Shown here piece by piece: positions 38,101 through 46,879 of a stretch of 64,000 nucleotides of DNA (positions within the stretch are counted from its first letter, which is position 1; the number at the start of each line of letters is the position of its first letter). Source of the stretch: DASQZT01 sp963728965 (lineage in GTDB: Bacteria > Acidobacteriota > Terriglobia > Bryobacterales > Bryobacteraceae); contig CAVSMH010000006.1 in assembly GCA_963728965.1 (NCBI GenBank), positions 310,001 to 374,000 of the forward strand, in the 5' to 3' direction. A program made the translations under genes and the position numbers. Below the pieces are notes generated by a model. That model was not told where the DNA came from and made no database searches. It saw only the letters and a list, made by a program, of their open reading frames with translations.

Positions 38101-38459
38101 TGTTCATGCTGCTGTACCTGGACCTGGCCTTCGAGCACGCCGTGGCGAACAAACGCCTGCTCTCCCGCGGCGACCTGCATGAGGCCATCGTGGCGGGAGC
38201 GGCGCGCCGCATCCGCCCGAAGTTCATGACGGTGGCCACGACCTTCATCGGGCTGGTGCCGATCCTGTGGGCCACGGGCACGGGCTCGGACGTGATGAAG
38301 CGCATCGCCGCGCCGATGATCGGCGGCATCTTCACCTCGTTCCTGCTGGAGCTGCTGGTGTATCCGGTGGTGTACGAGCTGTGGCGATGGCACGGCCGGC
38401 TGAAGCCGCGCCCGGTCGAGGCCGGAGAGCTGGCCGCGCAGGTGCAAAACGCAGTTTGA
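35163..38459 (+). CDS. cusA: CusA/CzcA-family heavy-metal efflux RND permease, CusA-like
   Basis: Inner-membrane proton-driven metal exporter of 1098 residues. GTGA start/stop overlap with the adaptor gene indicates translational coupling. TM4 carries GGLVDAAIVVVEQTHK, as in CusA rather than the Asp-rich CzcA form. The Met positions used by CusA for Cu(I)/Ag(I) are present: LLYMPSAMPG, PLSMLETVI and RIEMLTTGV. FMPPLDEGSLLYM and GKAGRADTATDPAPLSM are strongly CusA-like. I therefore infer copper/silver rather than zinc/cobalt export. No outer-membrane factor (CusC) gene follows on the same strand. Confidence 0.93.
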   Translation: MTGRIIEFSANNRLVIFVATAAACLFGWWSMVHVPLDAIPDLSDTQVIVYSKWDRSPDIVEDQVTYPIVTALLGAPKVKAVRGFSDFGYSYVYAIFEDGTDLYWARSRTLEYLAGVLPDLPQGVKTTLGPDATGLGWIFQYVLVDTSGKHSLADLRSTQDWYLRYHLKSVPGVSEVAAVGGFGRQYQINVDPRKLQAFGIPIAKVVEAVRGANVEIGARLIEFGGAEYMVRGVGYAKSVHDLEESVITATDDGTPIRVRDVGQVVPGPDFRRGVADLDGTGEAVSGIVVMRQNENALDVIERVKARLKEIAPGLPEGVRVVPIYDRSELIKRAIGNLKQTIYEIIATVMLVILLFLWHVPSALIPAITIPVAVLLSFIPFRYMGMTANIMSLGGIAIAMGGLVDAAIVVVEQTHKRLEEWEAGGRVGQYRDVVVAAVKEVGGASFYSLLVISVSFLPVLALEAQEGRLFKPLAYTKTLTMMVAAFLAITLDPALRLTLTHLRNFNFRIGWLAKAANAVLVGNIQREERHPISRILVRSYEPVVRWTLAHRTVVIATAMVLMVCTIPVAMRLGTEFMPPLDEGSLLYMPSAMPGISIAEAQRLLQVTDRVIRAFPEVDRVLGKAGRADTATDPAPLSMLETVITLKPKSAWRRVPTWYSGWAPEWLKVVLRHVTSDTLSSEQLVAELNQALSVPGVSNAWTMPIKGRIEMLTTGVRTPLGLKVLGADAREIGRIGQQIEGALHGVPGVRSVFSERTGDGFFLDIVWNRERLARYGVSVQEAADTLASAIGGETVTTTVEGRARYSVNVRYLRDFRSDFDAIARVLIPVGDGKRQIPLGDLATVRTASGPAMIRDEDGLITGYVYVDVADRDIGGVVADGKRAIAAKLHLPQGYSIRWTGQYEAMERVTERLRTVVPVTLVLVVLLLWLNTRSFAKTAIVLLAVPFSAIGAFWGLWLLGYNMSVAVWIGLIALMGVDAETGVFMLLYLDLAFEHAVANKRLLSRGDLHEAIVAGAARRIRPKFMTVATTFIGLVPILWATGTGSDVMKRIAAPMIGGIFTSFLLELLVYPVVYELWRWHGRLKPRPVEAGELAAQVQNAV

Positions 38460-38743
38460 AGCGCAACGCCGGCGGGAGTTCGGGCCAAACAGGCACACTG
38501 TGCCCGTTTGAACCGCGCAAGTGTTACAAACAAAGTAGTTGCAAAAACCGGACGGACACACTGCGCCTGCCGGCGCGGGTGCACCGGTCCGCGGGAGCAG
38601 GACGCGCAGGCTGGGGCCCACGATGCGCACGCTGCCGGTCGCGCAGCCGGGCGGCGGTGTTCCAGGCCACCACGCGCAACCGCGGCACCTTGGCGAGCGC
38701 ATGGATCTTTTCGAGTTGCTGCCGGACCGCTGAATGGGTGGAA
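38460..38743. other. intergenic region after cusA, possible gene remnant
   Basis: 284 bases between convergent genes. The first part holds an almost perfect inverted repeat (38486-38510). The part from about 38740 down to 38600 on the minus strand has a coding-like frame (QQLEKIHALAKVPRLRVVAW) that opens inside the GH133 3' end without a start and matches no family I know. It may be a decayed fragment. No supported gene. Confidence 0.4.
38486..38510. repeat. inverted repeat CAAAC-A-GGCACA-C-TGTGCC-C-GTTTG
   Basis: Eleven of twelve positions pair around a single central base, 26 bases after the cusA stop codon. It could be a bidirectional 3'-end hairpin for cusA and the convergent GH133 gene, or an operator remnant. 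Confidence 0.45.
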
Positions 38744-40793
38744 TCAGCCGATATTTTCCGCCGCGGTCTTTACCCAGCAGCGCAGCACCTCGGCCACGCT
38801 CCATGCCTGGGCCACGCAGCCGCGCGGCGTGTAGGGCGCCTCGGCATCGAAGATCTCGCTGATGGAACCGATGCAGGCCTGGTCCAGGTGGGGCACGAAG
38901 CCTTCGAGAAAGCGGCGCGCCGCGGAGGGGGAGCCCGGATGGACTTTGAGCCAGGCATCGACGTAGGGGCCGATCAGCCAGGCCCACACGGTGCCCTGAT
39001 GGTAGGCGGCATCGCGCGAACGCAGGTCGCCGTAATACTTGGATTTGTAATCGGGGCTCCCCGGCGCGAGCGAGCGCAGGCCCACGGGAGTGAGCAGCCG
39101 CTCGGTGACCGCGTCCAACACCGTCTGCCAGCGCGACTCGTCGAGCACGGGGTAGTCGAGCGAAATGGCCAGTACCTGGTTGGGGCGGAAGCAGTCATCG
39201 TTGCCGCCGTGCTCGGCATCGACCACGTCGTAGAGGTAGCCGCCCTGTTCGAACCAGAAGCGGCGCTGGAACGACTCGCGGACGCGCGCCGCGGTTTCGC
39301 CGATGGGCCGCGCCTGGGCTTCCTGACCTACCTCGCCGAGCCACCGCTCGAGCAGGCGCAGGGCGTTGTACCAGAGCGCGTTGATCTCGACGGCTTTGCC
39401 GCGGCGCGGCGTGACCACCCAGTTTTCCACCTTGGCATCCATCCAGGTGAGCTGATAGCCGTGCTGGCCCTGGTGCAGCAGACAGTCGGCCGGGTCCATG
39501 CAGATGCCGAAATGGGTGCCGCGCATGTGGTGATCGATCACTTCTTCCAGTTTGGGCAGCAGGGACTGCAGCGTGGCGCGGTCGCCGGTCACCTCCAGGT
39601 AGCGGTGGATGGCGTGGAAGAACCACAGGGTGGCGTCGGCGGTGTGGTAGAGGCCCTCCTTTTCTCCTTCCGGGAACAGATTGGGAATGAGGCCATCGCG
39701 GATGTAGTAGCCGAAGGTGCGCAAAATCCAACCGGCTTCCATCGAGCGGCCGCTGGCGAGAGTAAGTCCGTCCAGGCTGATCATGGTATCGCGGCCCCAG
39801 TCGGTGAACCAGTGATAGCCGGCGATGACGGTGCGCACCTCGTCGCCGGAGGCGCGCGCGCGGGCGGCATCTTCCACGCGGCCCACGGGGTTGATCAGGA
39901 ACTGATCGGCGGCCAGCACGAGCTCCGCGGCCGGCCCGGTGCGGGCGGCGGGGTGGGCCTTGGCGAGCAGTTGTTTGCGGCGCTCGAGCTCGGCATGGCG
40001 GGCCAGTTCGGGGGTGAGCGCCAGGATCGTCTCCCAGCTTTCGGTGGAGGCCACCAGGGTGGCCCAGTCGCCCTCGCCCAGGTCGGTGCGAAAATAGCCG
40101 GGACTCCACAGCTTGCCCTGCCATTCGTAACCGCGGCTGCGTTCGGTGGCGTACGGGATGGAACCGGTTTCGCGGCGATCGAACGTGAACGCCGCCGAGG
40201 CTCCGCTCATCCGCAAGCGCAGGACCGGCAACTCTGCCCGCGAGGTGATTTCGAACTGGTCTTCGGAGACGGTCAGCACGTATTTGGAGGGGTCGGCGGC
40301 GCTCACCGGGGCGTCGTGCGATCGGAAATGAATGGAGGGCCGCAGGCCGACGCGCAGTTTGTGCGGACCGGAGAGCAGGTGATAGGTGATATGTACCGTG
40401 TTCTGGCGGTAGGGCATGAGCAGGCGCTTTTCGAGCACGAAGCCATCGATTTCGTAGCGCCAGACGGGGAGGCCGGCCTCCAGGCGGAACTGGGCCACCG
40501 GGAGGGTGTGCTCGGGAGTGATGCCGGCCAGCTCTTCGGCGCCGGTGTAGACCACGTTGCGATCGGGAAGGCGCAGCCGTTCGGAGAGCCCGTTCAGCAT
40601 CATCATGCGGCCCAAGCGGATTGGGGAGGGCGGCCACCAGCAGCCCGTGATAGCGCCTGGTGATGGCGCCGGTGACCGTGCCGGAAGCGTATCCTCCGAG
40701 GCCGTTGGTCACCAGCCACTCTTCGGTGAGATGGCGGTCCACTTCGGGATTGCGCAGGTCGCGCCTGGGTAATACTCGGATCAGATCTGCCAT
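38744..40793 (-). pseudogene. amylo-alpha-1,6-glucosidase (GH133 glycogen debranching enzyme), frameshifted
   Basis: Debranching enzyme that removes alpha-1,6 branches from glycogen. Translation from the ATG at 40793 (AAAAGGAGAA ribosome site) gives the family N-terminus (EWLVTNGLGGYASGTVTGAI, TRRYHGLLVAALPNPLG), then leaves the frame. The remainder (from about 40615) is in another frame and encodes a normal 620-residue body with GYHWFTDWGRDTMISLDGL, EWQGKLWSPGYFRTDLG and VEINALWYNALRLLERW. One extra base within 40605-40616 (CTTGGGCCGCAT in the coding sense) explains the break; deleting one T or C restores PLGRMMMLNGLSERL. Everything else is intact, so this is a recent mutation, a sequencing error or a +1 frameshift site. 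The start overlaps the treZ end by 13 bases. Confidence 0.85.
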
Positions 40794-42748
40794 TTCTCCT
40801 TTTGAGGGGCCGGGCGCAACACCACCGCGGCATGTCCTGGAATGCGCCACCCTTCGGGGCTGTCTACGGGCGCGGTGCCGGTTCCCCCGTACGCCGGATC
40901 CTCACTCGACCACAGCAATTCCCACACGCATTCTTCGGGCGGAGCGAGGAGGGGTTCGGGCGCGGGGTCGAGCCGAAGGTCGAGCCCGAGGTTGACCAAC
41001 AGCAGCCGGTCATTGCCGTCCTGGCCGAAAAACCGCAGCAGCAGGGCTTCCTCGCCGAGCACGGCGCCATCTACACCGTGGGCGCGCTGGGCGGGAATGA
41101 CGCCGTCTTCGCGACGCAGCTTCAGCAGATCCCGGTGGAGCCGATAGGCGCCTATGTGGGTCTGCCGTTCGGCGAAATCCAGCTTGGCGCGTTCGAAGGT
41201 GACCGGGTCGGTGGGATCCGGATGGTGCGGCCGCATCTCGGGTTGGGCCAGGTCCGGGAATTGCGACAGGAACTGGATGCGGCCTTCCTTGACTTGGGCG
41301 CCGAGCTCTCCGGCGTGGGAGGCGAAGAAGGTGAACGGGCTCGAGGCCGCAAATTCCTGACCCTGGAAAAGCATCGGGGTTTGCGGGGCCAGCAGGAGCA
41401 GCGCGGTGATGGCGCGATAGCGTCCGGGGCTGGTGAGTTGATGCAGCCGTTCGCCATTGCCGGAATTGGCGATCTGGTCGTGGTTCTGAATGTAGGTCAC
41501 GAACTGCCACGGATCGAGGCCCCACGCGGGGCTGCCGCGGCGCTTGGCCTGCCAGGTGTACCGCTGGCCCTGGAAGACGTACCCGTACTTCACCGTCGAG
41601 ATGAATTCCTGGGCTTTGCCGCGGTAATCGGAATAGTAAGCGGCGTTGTGGCCGGTAACGGCCACCCGCGCGACATGATGGAAGTCGTCGTTCCAGAGAC
41701 CGTCGAGGCCGTAGCCGCCGCGCGCGGCGGGCCGCGCCAGTCCGCTCTGCTGGGCCTCGTTTTCGGCCACGATGACGACCTGGCGCGGGTGGGCCGCCGC
41801 GCGCATGCGATTGGCCAGGGCGGTCATAATATTTTCCGCGGAGGCGTCGAAGATCTGCTGAGTGGCGTCCAGCCGCAAGCCATCGAGGTGATACTCCACG
41901 GCCCAGTACGCGGCGTTGGTGACGACCCACTCGCGCACCGGCGCGGAATTTTCGCCATCGAAATTGAAGGCCTCGCCCCATTCGTTGGAGTAGCGATCGG
42001 TGAAATAGTCGCCGGAATACTGCTTGAGGTAGTTGCCATCGGGGCCGACGTGGTTGTAGACCACATCCAGGAGGACGGCGATTCCGACGCGGTGGGCCTC
42101 GTCCACAAACCGCCGGAAATCGTCCGGCTCGCCGTAGAGCGCCACCGGGGCGAACAGGCCCACGCCATCGTAGCCCCATCCGAAGCGGCCCGGAAAATCG
42201 GCCACGGGCATTACCTCGACCACGGTGATTCCCAGCGAGGCGAGCTCCGGCAGTTGGCGGGCCGCGCTTCGGAAGGTACCCTCGGGCGTGAAGGTGCCGA
42301 TGTGCATTTCGTAGATCACCTGGCCGGGCAGGGAGAGGCCGGGCCAGCCGGCATCGTGCCAGTCGAAGCGCGCGGGATCGACTACCTGCGAGGGTCCGTG
42401 GGGGCCTTCCGGCTGGAACCGGGAGACCGGATCGGGAAAGGCGTCGCCTCCATCGAGCCGGAAGCGGTAGAGGGTTCCGTGGCCGGCGCCGCCGGCTTCG
42501 CCCGAAAAATAGCCGTCCGGTTCGGCGGCGAGCTCCACCGCGCCGGCGTCGAACACGACTTCGACGTTCCGCCGGCGGGGGGCCCAAACGCGAAAATGCA
42601 CGCCGCCCTCCGGCAGAGGCTCGGCGCCGATAGGGAAGCGGCGTTCCATCATCGGAGCGAGCGAGGAGTGCGCCGCCGGCTCTCCTGCGGGCAGGTCCGT
42701 GCGCTCCCGGTTCGACGAACTCGACGGTTGTCCGGGCTGGTTCCCCAT
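40781..42748 (-). CDS. treZ: malto-oligosyltrehalose trehalohydrolase
   Basis: GH13 enzyme of 655 residues that releases trehalose from maltooligosyl-trehalose. An N-terminal carbohydrate-binding/E-set domain (GGVHFRVWAPRRRNVEVVF) precedes the TIM barrel with the GH13 regions DVVYNHVG, GLRLDATQQ (nucleophile Asp), VIVAENE (acid/base Glu) and IQNHDQIANS, the set typical of TreZ. The first 32 residues are low-complexity; MMERRFPIGAEPL at residue 33 is a plausible alternative start. It follows glgX by four bases and overlaps the GH133 gene, so all three form an operon. The partner treY is not present in this window. Confidence 0.92.
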   Translation of the reverse strand: MGNQPGQPSSSSNRERTDLPAGEPAAHSSLAPMMERRFPIGAEPLPEGGVHFRVWAPRRRNVEVVFDAGAVELAAEPDGYFSGEAGGAGHGTLYRFRLDGGDAFPDPVSRFQPEGPHGPSQVVDPARFDWHDAGWPGLSLPGQVIYEMHIGTFTPEGTFRSAARQLPELASLGITVVEVMPVADFPGRFGWGYDGVGLFAPVALYGEPDDFRRFVDEAHRVGIAVLLDVVYNHVGPDGNYLKQYSGDYFTDRYSNEWGEAFNFDGENSAPVREWVVTNAAYWAVEYHLDGLRLDATQQIFDASAENIMTALANRMRAAAHPRQVVIVAENEAQQSGLARPAARGGYGLDGLWNDDFHHVARVAVTGHNAAYYSDYRGKAQEFISTVKYGYVFQGQRYTWQAKRRGSPAWGLDPWQFVTYIQNHDQIANSGNGERLHQLTSPGRYRAITALLLLAPQTPMLFQGQEFAASSPFTFFASHAGELGAQVKEGRIQFLSQFPDLAQPEMRPHHPDPTDPVTFERAKLDFAERQTHIGAYRLHRDLLKLRREDGVIPAQRAHGVDGAVLGEEALLLRFFGQDGNDRLLLVNLGLDLRLDPAPEPLLAPPEECVWELLWSSEDPAYGGTGTAPVDSPEGWRIPGHAAVVLRPAPQKEKWQI

Positions 42749-42752
42749 GGGT

Positions 42753-44906
42753 CTAATCCGCCAGTTCGCGAAGCACGGCGGTGCTGCGCGGAATCAGCTC
42801 GTAAAATTCGCCGGCGGAGATGATCGGTCGTTTTTCCCGGTTCGGCTCGGCCGAATCCAAGACGAGCTCCCACGCCGTGCCCGGGATGGCGGGCATGTAG
42901 AAGCGAATGGGCTCATGGTGCGGATTCAGCAGAATCATAAATGTCTCGTCGATGATGGGCTCGCCGACGCCGTTCACGTCGTCCACGGTCTTGCCGTTGA
43001 GCTGAAGGCCGATACAGCGCACCCATCCGGCGTCCCATTCCTCGGGTGTCATCTCGCATCCGTCCGGGCGCAGCCAGGTAAGATCGCGCTCGCTGCGTCC
43101 GTCCACCTGGCGCTTCTCGGTGCCCGGGTCGATGCGGCGGTCCTGAAAGAATTTCCGGCGATGCAGGTTGGGATGGCGGCGGCGGAGCTCCACCAGGCGG
43201 CGGGTGAATTCGAGGAGCGATTTCTTGCGATCGTCCAGCGTCCAGTCGTACCAACTGACGGCATTGTCCTGAGCGTAGGCGTTGTTGTTGCCGCTTTGCG
43301 TGCGGCTCACTTCGTCGCCGCCGCAGATCATGGGGATGCCCTGCGACATGAGCAGCGTCAGCATGAAATTCCGCTTCTGGCGTTCGCGTGTTTCCACGAT
43401 CTCGGGGTCGTCGCTCGGCCCCTCGGTCCCATAGTTGGAGGAGTGGTTGTCGTTGGTTCCGTCGCGATTGTCTTCGCCATTGGCCTGGTTGTGCTTCTGG
43501 TCGTAGCTGACCAGGTCCTGGAGCGTGAAGCCGTCGTGCGCGGTCACGAAGTTGACGCTGGCAGTGGGATGCCTGCCGTCGCGCTGGTAGAGGTCGCTCG
43601 AACCGGTGAGGCGATAGCCCAGCTCCGCCAGTTGGCCATCGTCGCCCTTCCAGTAGCGCCGCACCACGTCGCGATAGCGTCCGTTCCATTCCGCCCACAA
43701 CGGGGGGAACTTGCCGACCTGGTATCCGCCCTCGCCCACGTCCCAGGGTTCGGCGATCAGCTTCACCTGGGAGATGACCGGGTCCTGATTGATGATGTCG
43801 AAGAAGGCGGACAGGCGGTCCACTTCGTGCAACTCGCGCGCCAGGGCCGCGGCCAGATCGAAGCGGAAGCCGTCCACGTGCATCTCCTGCACCCAGTAGC
43901 GCAGGCTGTCCATGATGAGCTTCAGGACTTGCGGGTGGCGCACGTTGAGGGTGTTGCCGGTGCCGGTAAAATCCATGTAATAGCGCGGATGTTCGTGCAC
44001 GAGGCGATAGTACGTTGCATTATCGATACCGCGGAAACTGAGGGTGGGGCCCATCTGGTTGCCTTCCGCGGTATGGTTGTACACCACGTCGAGAATCACT
44101 TCGATGCCGACGCGGTGGAGGGCCCGCACCATGGCCTTGAACTCGCCGATCTGTTCGCCGCGGTCGCCCGAAGCGCTGTAGCGCGCATCGGGCGCGAAGA
44201 AGTTGATGGAGTTGTAGCCCCAATAGTTGCGCAGCCCATGGTCGAGCAGGTGTTTATCGTCGGTGAACTCATGCACCGGCATCAATTCCACGGCGGTGAT
44301 GTTCAGTTTCCGCAGGTATTCCACGGCGGCCGGATGCGCCAGGCCGGCGTAGGTGCCGCGCAGTTCCGGCGGAATGTCGGGATGCTGGGCGGTGAAGCCT
44401 TTCACGTGCAGTTCATAGAGCACGGTTTCATCGAGCGGAGTGAGCGGCGGGCGGTCGTTCTCCCAATCGAAATGGGTGCTGGTGACGACGCATTTGGGCA
44501 CTCCCCAGGCGTCGTCGGCGGGATCGCAGGTCAGGTCGGCATCGCGGTCGCCGAGGCGATAGCCGAAGACCGGCGCATCCCAGTTCAGCGGTCCGGCCAA
44601 GGCTCGGGCGTAGGGATCGATCAGCAGCTTCGCGGGGTTGAAGCGATCGCCCTGTTCGGGTTCGTACGGACCGTGCACCCGATAGCCGTACAGTTGATTG
44701 AGCTTGGCGCCGGGAAGATAGCAGTGCCAGACGTGTCCGCTGCATTCCCGGACGGTGATGACTTCGGATTCAGGAGTATCGACGTCATCGAACAGGCACA
44801 ATTCCAACCCCGCGGCCCGTTCCGAGTAGAGTGAAAAATTCACGCCGGTACCATCCCAGGTGGCGCCTTGCGGATAGGGTTTTCCGGGTAATATACTTCG
44901 TGGCAT
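42753..44906 (-). CDS. glgX: glycogen debranching enzyme GlgX/TreX (isoamylase-type GH13)
   Basis: Isoamylase-family enzyme of 717 residues that hydrolyses alpha-1,6 branch points. It has an N-terminal CBM48 (GATWDGTGVNFSLYSERA) and the GH13 barrel with ELMPVHEF, DVVYNHTAEG, GFRFDLAAALAR (nucleophile Asp), LIAEPWDVG (acid/base Glu) and FVTAHDGFTLQDLVSY. The start at 44906 (MPRSILPGKPYPQ, preceded by CCAGGAAA) suits the family; an upstream ATG at 44942 adds 12 unrelated residues. As first gene of glgX-treZ-GH133 it probably acts as TreX, supplying linear maltodextrins for trehalose synthesis or glycogen turnover. Confidence 0.93.
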   Translation of the reverse strand: MPRSILPGKPYPQGATWDGTGVNFSLYSERAAGLELCLFDDVDTPESEVITVRECSGHVWHCYLPGAKLNQLYGYRVHGPYEPEQGDRFNPAKLLIDPYARALAGPLNWDAPVFGYRLGDRDADLTCDPADDAWGVPKCVVTSTHFDWENDRPPLTPLDETVLYELHVKGFTAQHPDIPPELRGTYAGLAHPAAVEYLRKLNITAVELMPVHEFTDDKHLLDHGLRNYWGYNSINFFAPDARYSASGDRGEQIGEFKAMVRALHRVGIEVILDVVYNHTAEGNQMGPTLSFRGIDNATYYRLVHEHPRYYMDFTGTGNTLNVRHPQVLKLIMDSLRYWVQEMHVDGFRFDLAAALARELHEVDRLSAFFDIINQDPVISQVKLIAEPWDVGEGGYQVGKFPPLWAEWNGRYRDVVRRYWKGDDGQLAELGYRLTGSSDLYQRDGRHPTASVNFVTAHDGFTLQDLVSYDQKHNQANGEDNRDGTNDNHSSNYGTEGPSDDPEIVETRERQKRNFMLTLLMSQGIPMICGGDEVSRTQSGNNNAYAQDNAVSWYDWTLDDRKKSLLEFTRRLVELRRRHPNLHRRKFFQDRRIDPGTEKRQVDGRSERDLTWLRPDGCEMTPEEWDAGWVRCIGLQLNGKTVDDVNGVGEPIIDETFMILLNPHHEPIRFYMPAIPGTAWELVLDSAEPNREKRPIISAGEFYELIPRSTAVLRELAD

Positions 44907-45078
44907 TTTCCTGGTGCTGAGCCGATGCAAGCGGTCTTCCAAGCCGGCCGCACAATTGCCGGACTGGTGTGTGGAAATACAGGAGATTCACCCCCGCAGG
45001 CGAGCGGCAGCGCCGTGATAAACTTTGGATTACGGATTTCCCGCCGCGCTGAACACCCCAGCCGAAAAAAGTCAGGAC

Positions 45079-46875
45079 ATGAAAAGCAGCAATCCCAGTA
45101 TTCGCAATATCGCTATTATCGCCCATGTGGACCACGGCAAGACGACCCTGGTGGATGCCATGCTCAACCAGAGCGGCATCTTCGGCGTGCACGAAGAGCA
45201 CGTGGAACGCGTCATGGATTCCAACGAGCTGGAGCGCGAGCGCGGCATCACGATTCTGGCCAAGATCACGGGTATCCGGTACCACGGCGTCAAGATCAAC
45301 ATCGTGGATACGCCCGGCCACAGCGATTTTGGGGGCGAAGTGGAGCGCGCGCTCAAGATCGTGGACGGCGTAATGCTGCTGGTGGATGCCAGCGAGGGGC
45401 CGCTGCCGCAGACCCGTTACGTGCTGTCCAAAGCCCTGGAAGCGCACCTGCCGCCGATCGTGGTGATCAACAAGATCGACCGCCCCGATGCCCGGGTACA
45501 GGAAGTGCTCAACGAAGTGTACGACCTGTTCATCGACCTGGACGCGACCGAAGACCAGCTCGACTTTCCGGTGCTGTACACGATCGCCAAGACCGGCGTC
45601 GCGAAGCGGACCATGGAGGACGGCTCCAACGACCTGCGGCCGCTCTTCGAGGCGATCCTGCAACACATTCCCTGCCCGCAGGGGGACCCCGGGGGCGTGC
45701 TGCAAATGCTGATCGCGAACCTGGACTACAGCGATTACCTCGGCCGGCTGGGCATTGGCCGCGTGTTCAACGGCACGCTGAAGTACGGCGACACGGTAGC
45801 AATCGCCAAGCGCGATTCCTCGCTCCCGACCACGCGCATTACCAAGCTCTATTCCTTCGAGGGGTTGAAGCGGGTGGATGAAACCGCCGGCGTGCCCGGC
45901 GACATTCTGGCCATCGCCGGGGTGGAGGGCATCACCATCGGCGAGACCGTGACCAGCGCCGAGACGCCGGAGCCGCTGCCGCAGATCCAGATCGACGAGC
46001 CGACGATCGCGATGGCGTTCACCATCAACACCTCGCCGTTTGCCGGGCGGGAAGGCCAATGGGTGACTTCGCGGAACCTGCGCGAGCGGCTCGACAAGGA
46101 ACTGCTCACCAACGTTTCGATCCGCGTCGAGGAGTTGGGCCACGACACGTTCAAGGTGATGGGCCGGGGCGAGCTCCAACTCGCCATCCTGATCGAGATG
46201 ATGCGGCGCGAGGGGTACGAGCTGATGGTGGGCAAGCCGGAGATTCTCACGCGGGTGGTGAACGGCAAGATGCAGGAGCCGCTGGAACTGCTGATCATCG
46301 ATTGTCCCGAGAGCTTCCTGGGCGTGGTGATCGAGAAGCTGGGCGTGCGGAAGGGCAAGATGACCAAGATGGTGAACCACGGCTCGGGGCGGGTGCGGCT
46401 CGAATTTCAGGTGCCTTCGCGCGGCCTGATCGGGCTGCGCAGCGAGGTGCTGACCGACACCCGCGGCACGGCCATCATGAATTCGCTGTTTAGCGGCTAT
46501 ATCGACTGGCAGGGCGAGATCCCGATGAGGCCCACCGGGTCGCTGGTGGCCGACCGGCCAGGCAGGAGCACCGGATACGCGATCTTCAATCTCCAGGAGC
46601 GCGGTGAGATCTTCATCACGCCGGGAACGGAGATTTACCAGGGTATGATCATCGGCGAGAACGCGCGCGAAGCCGATCTGGACGTGAACATCGTCAAGGA
46701 AAAGAAGCTGACCAACATGCGGGCTTCGACGGCGGACGAGGCGATCCGCCTGGTGCCGCCGCGGATCTTGAACCTGGAGCAGGCGATCGAGTTCATCCGG
46801 GAGGACGAGTTCGTCGAGGTGACGCCGCAATCGATCCGCCTGCGCAAAAAGGTGCTGAAGGCTAACCAGCGATAG
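45079..46875 (+). CDS. typA: translational GTPase TypA/BipA
   Basis: Ribosome-associated GTPase of 598 residues involved in 50S assembly and stress adaptation. G1 is AHVDHGKTTLVDAML, the switch I region follows as ERGITILAKI, G3 is DTPGHSDFGGEVERAL and G4 is NKIDRPDAR. EF-G-like domains III and V and the TypA-specific C-terminal domain follow (GRGELQLAILIEMMRREGYE). The ATG at 45079 is preceded by AGGA; the longer frame upstream is unconserved. It is divergent from glgX and ends four bases before the convergent SIMPL gene. Confidence 0.96.
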   Translation: MKSSNPSIRNIAIIAHVDHGKTTLVDAMLNQSGIFGVHEEHVERVMDSNELERERGITILAKITGIRYHGVKINIVDTPGHSDFGGEVERALKIVDGVMLLVDASEGPLPQTRYVLSKALEAHLPPIVVINKIDRPDARVQEVLNEVYDLFIDLDATEDQLDFPVLYTIAKTGVAKRTMEDGSNDLRPLFEAILQHIPCPQGDPGGVLQMLIANLDYSDYLGRLGIGRVFNGTLKYGDTVAIAKRDSSLPTTRITKLYSFEGLKRVDETAGVPGDILAIAGVEGITIGETVTSAETPEPLPQIQIDEPTIAMAFTINTSPFAGREGQWVTSRNLRERLDKELLTNVSIRVEELGHDTFKVMGRGELQLAILIEMMRREGYELMVGKPEILTRVVNGKMQEPLELLIIDCPESFLGVVIEKLGVRKGKMTKMVNHGSGRVRLEFQVPSRGLIGLRSEVLTDTRGTAIMNSLFSGYIDWQGEIPMRPTGSLVADRPGRSTGYAIFNLQERGEIFITPGTEIYQGMIIGENAREADLDVNIVKEKKLTNMRASTADEAIRLVPPRILNLEQAIEFIREDEFVEVTPQSIRLRKKVLKANQR

Positions 46876-46879
46876 CCGG

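Noticed and set aside
35136..38987. A 1283-codon open frame antisense to cusA
   Set aside because: Shadow of cusA; low-complexity His/Gln/Asp-rich composition with no recognisable domain.
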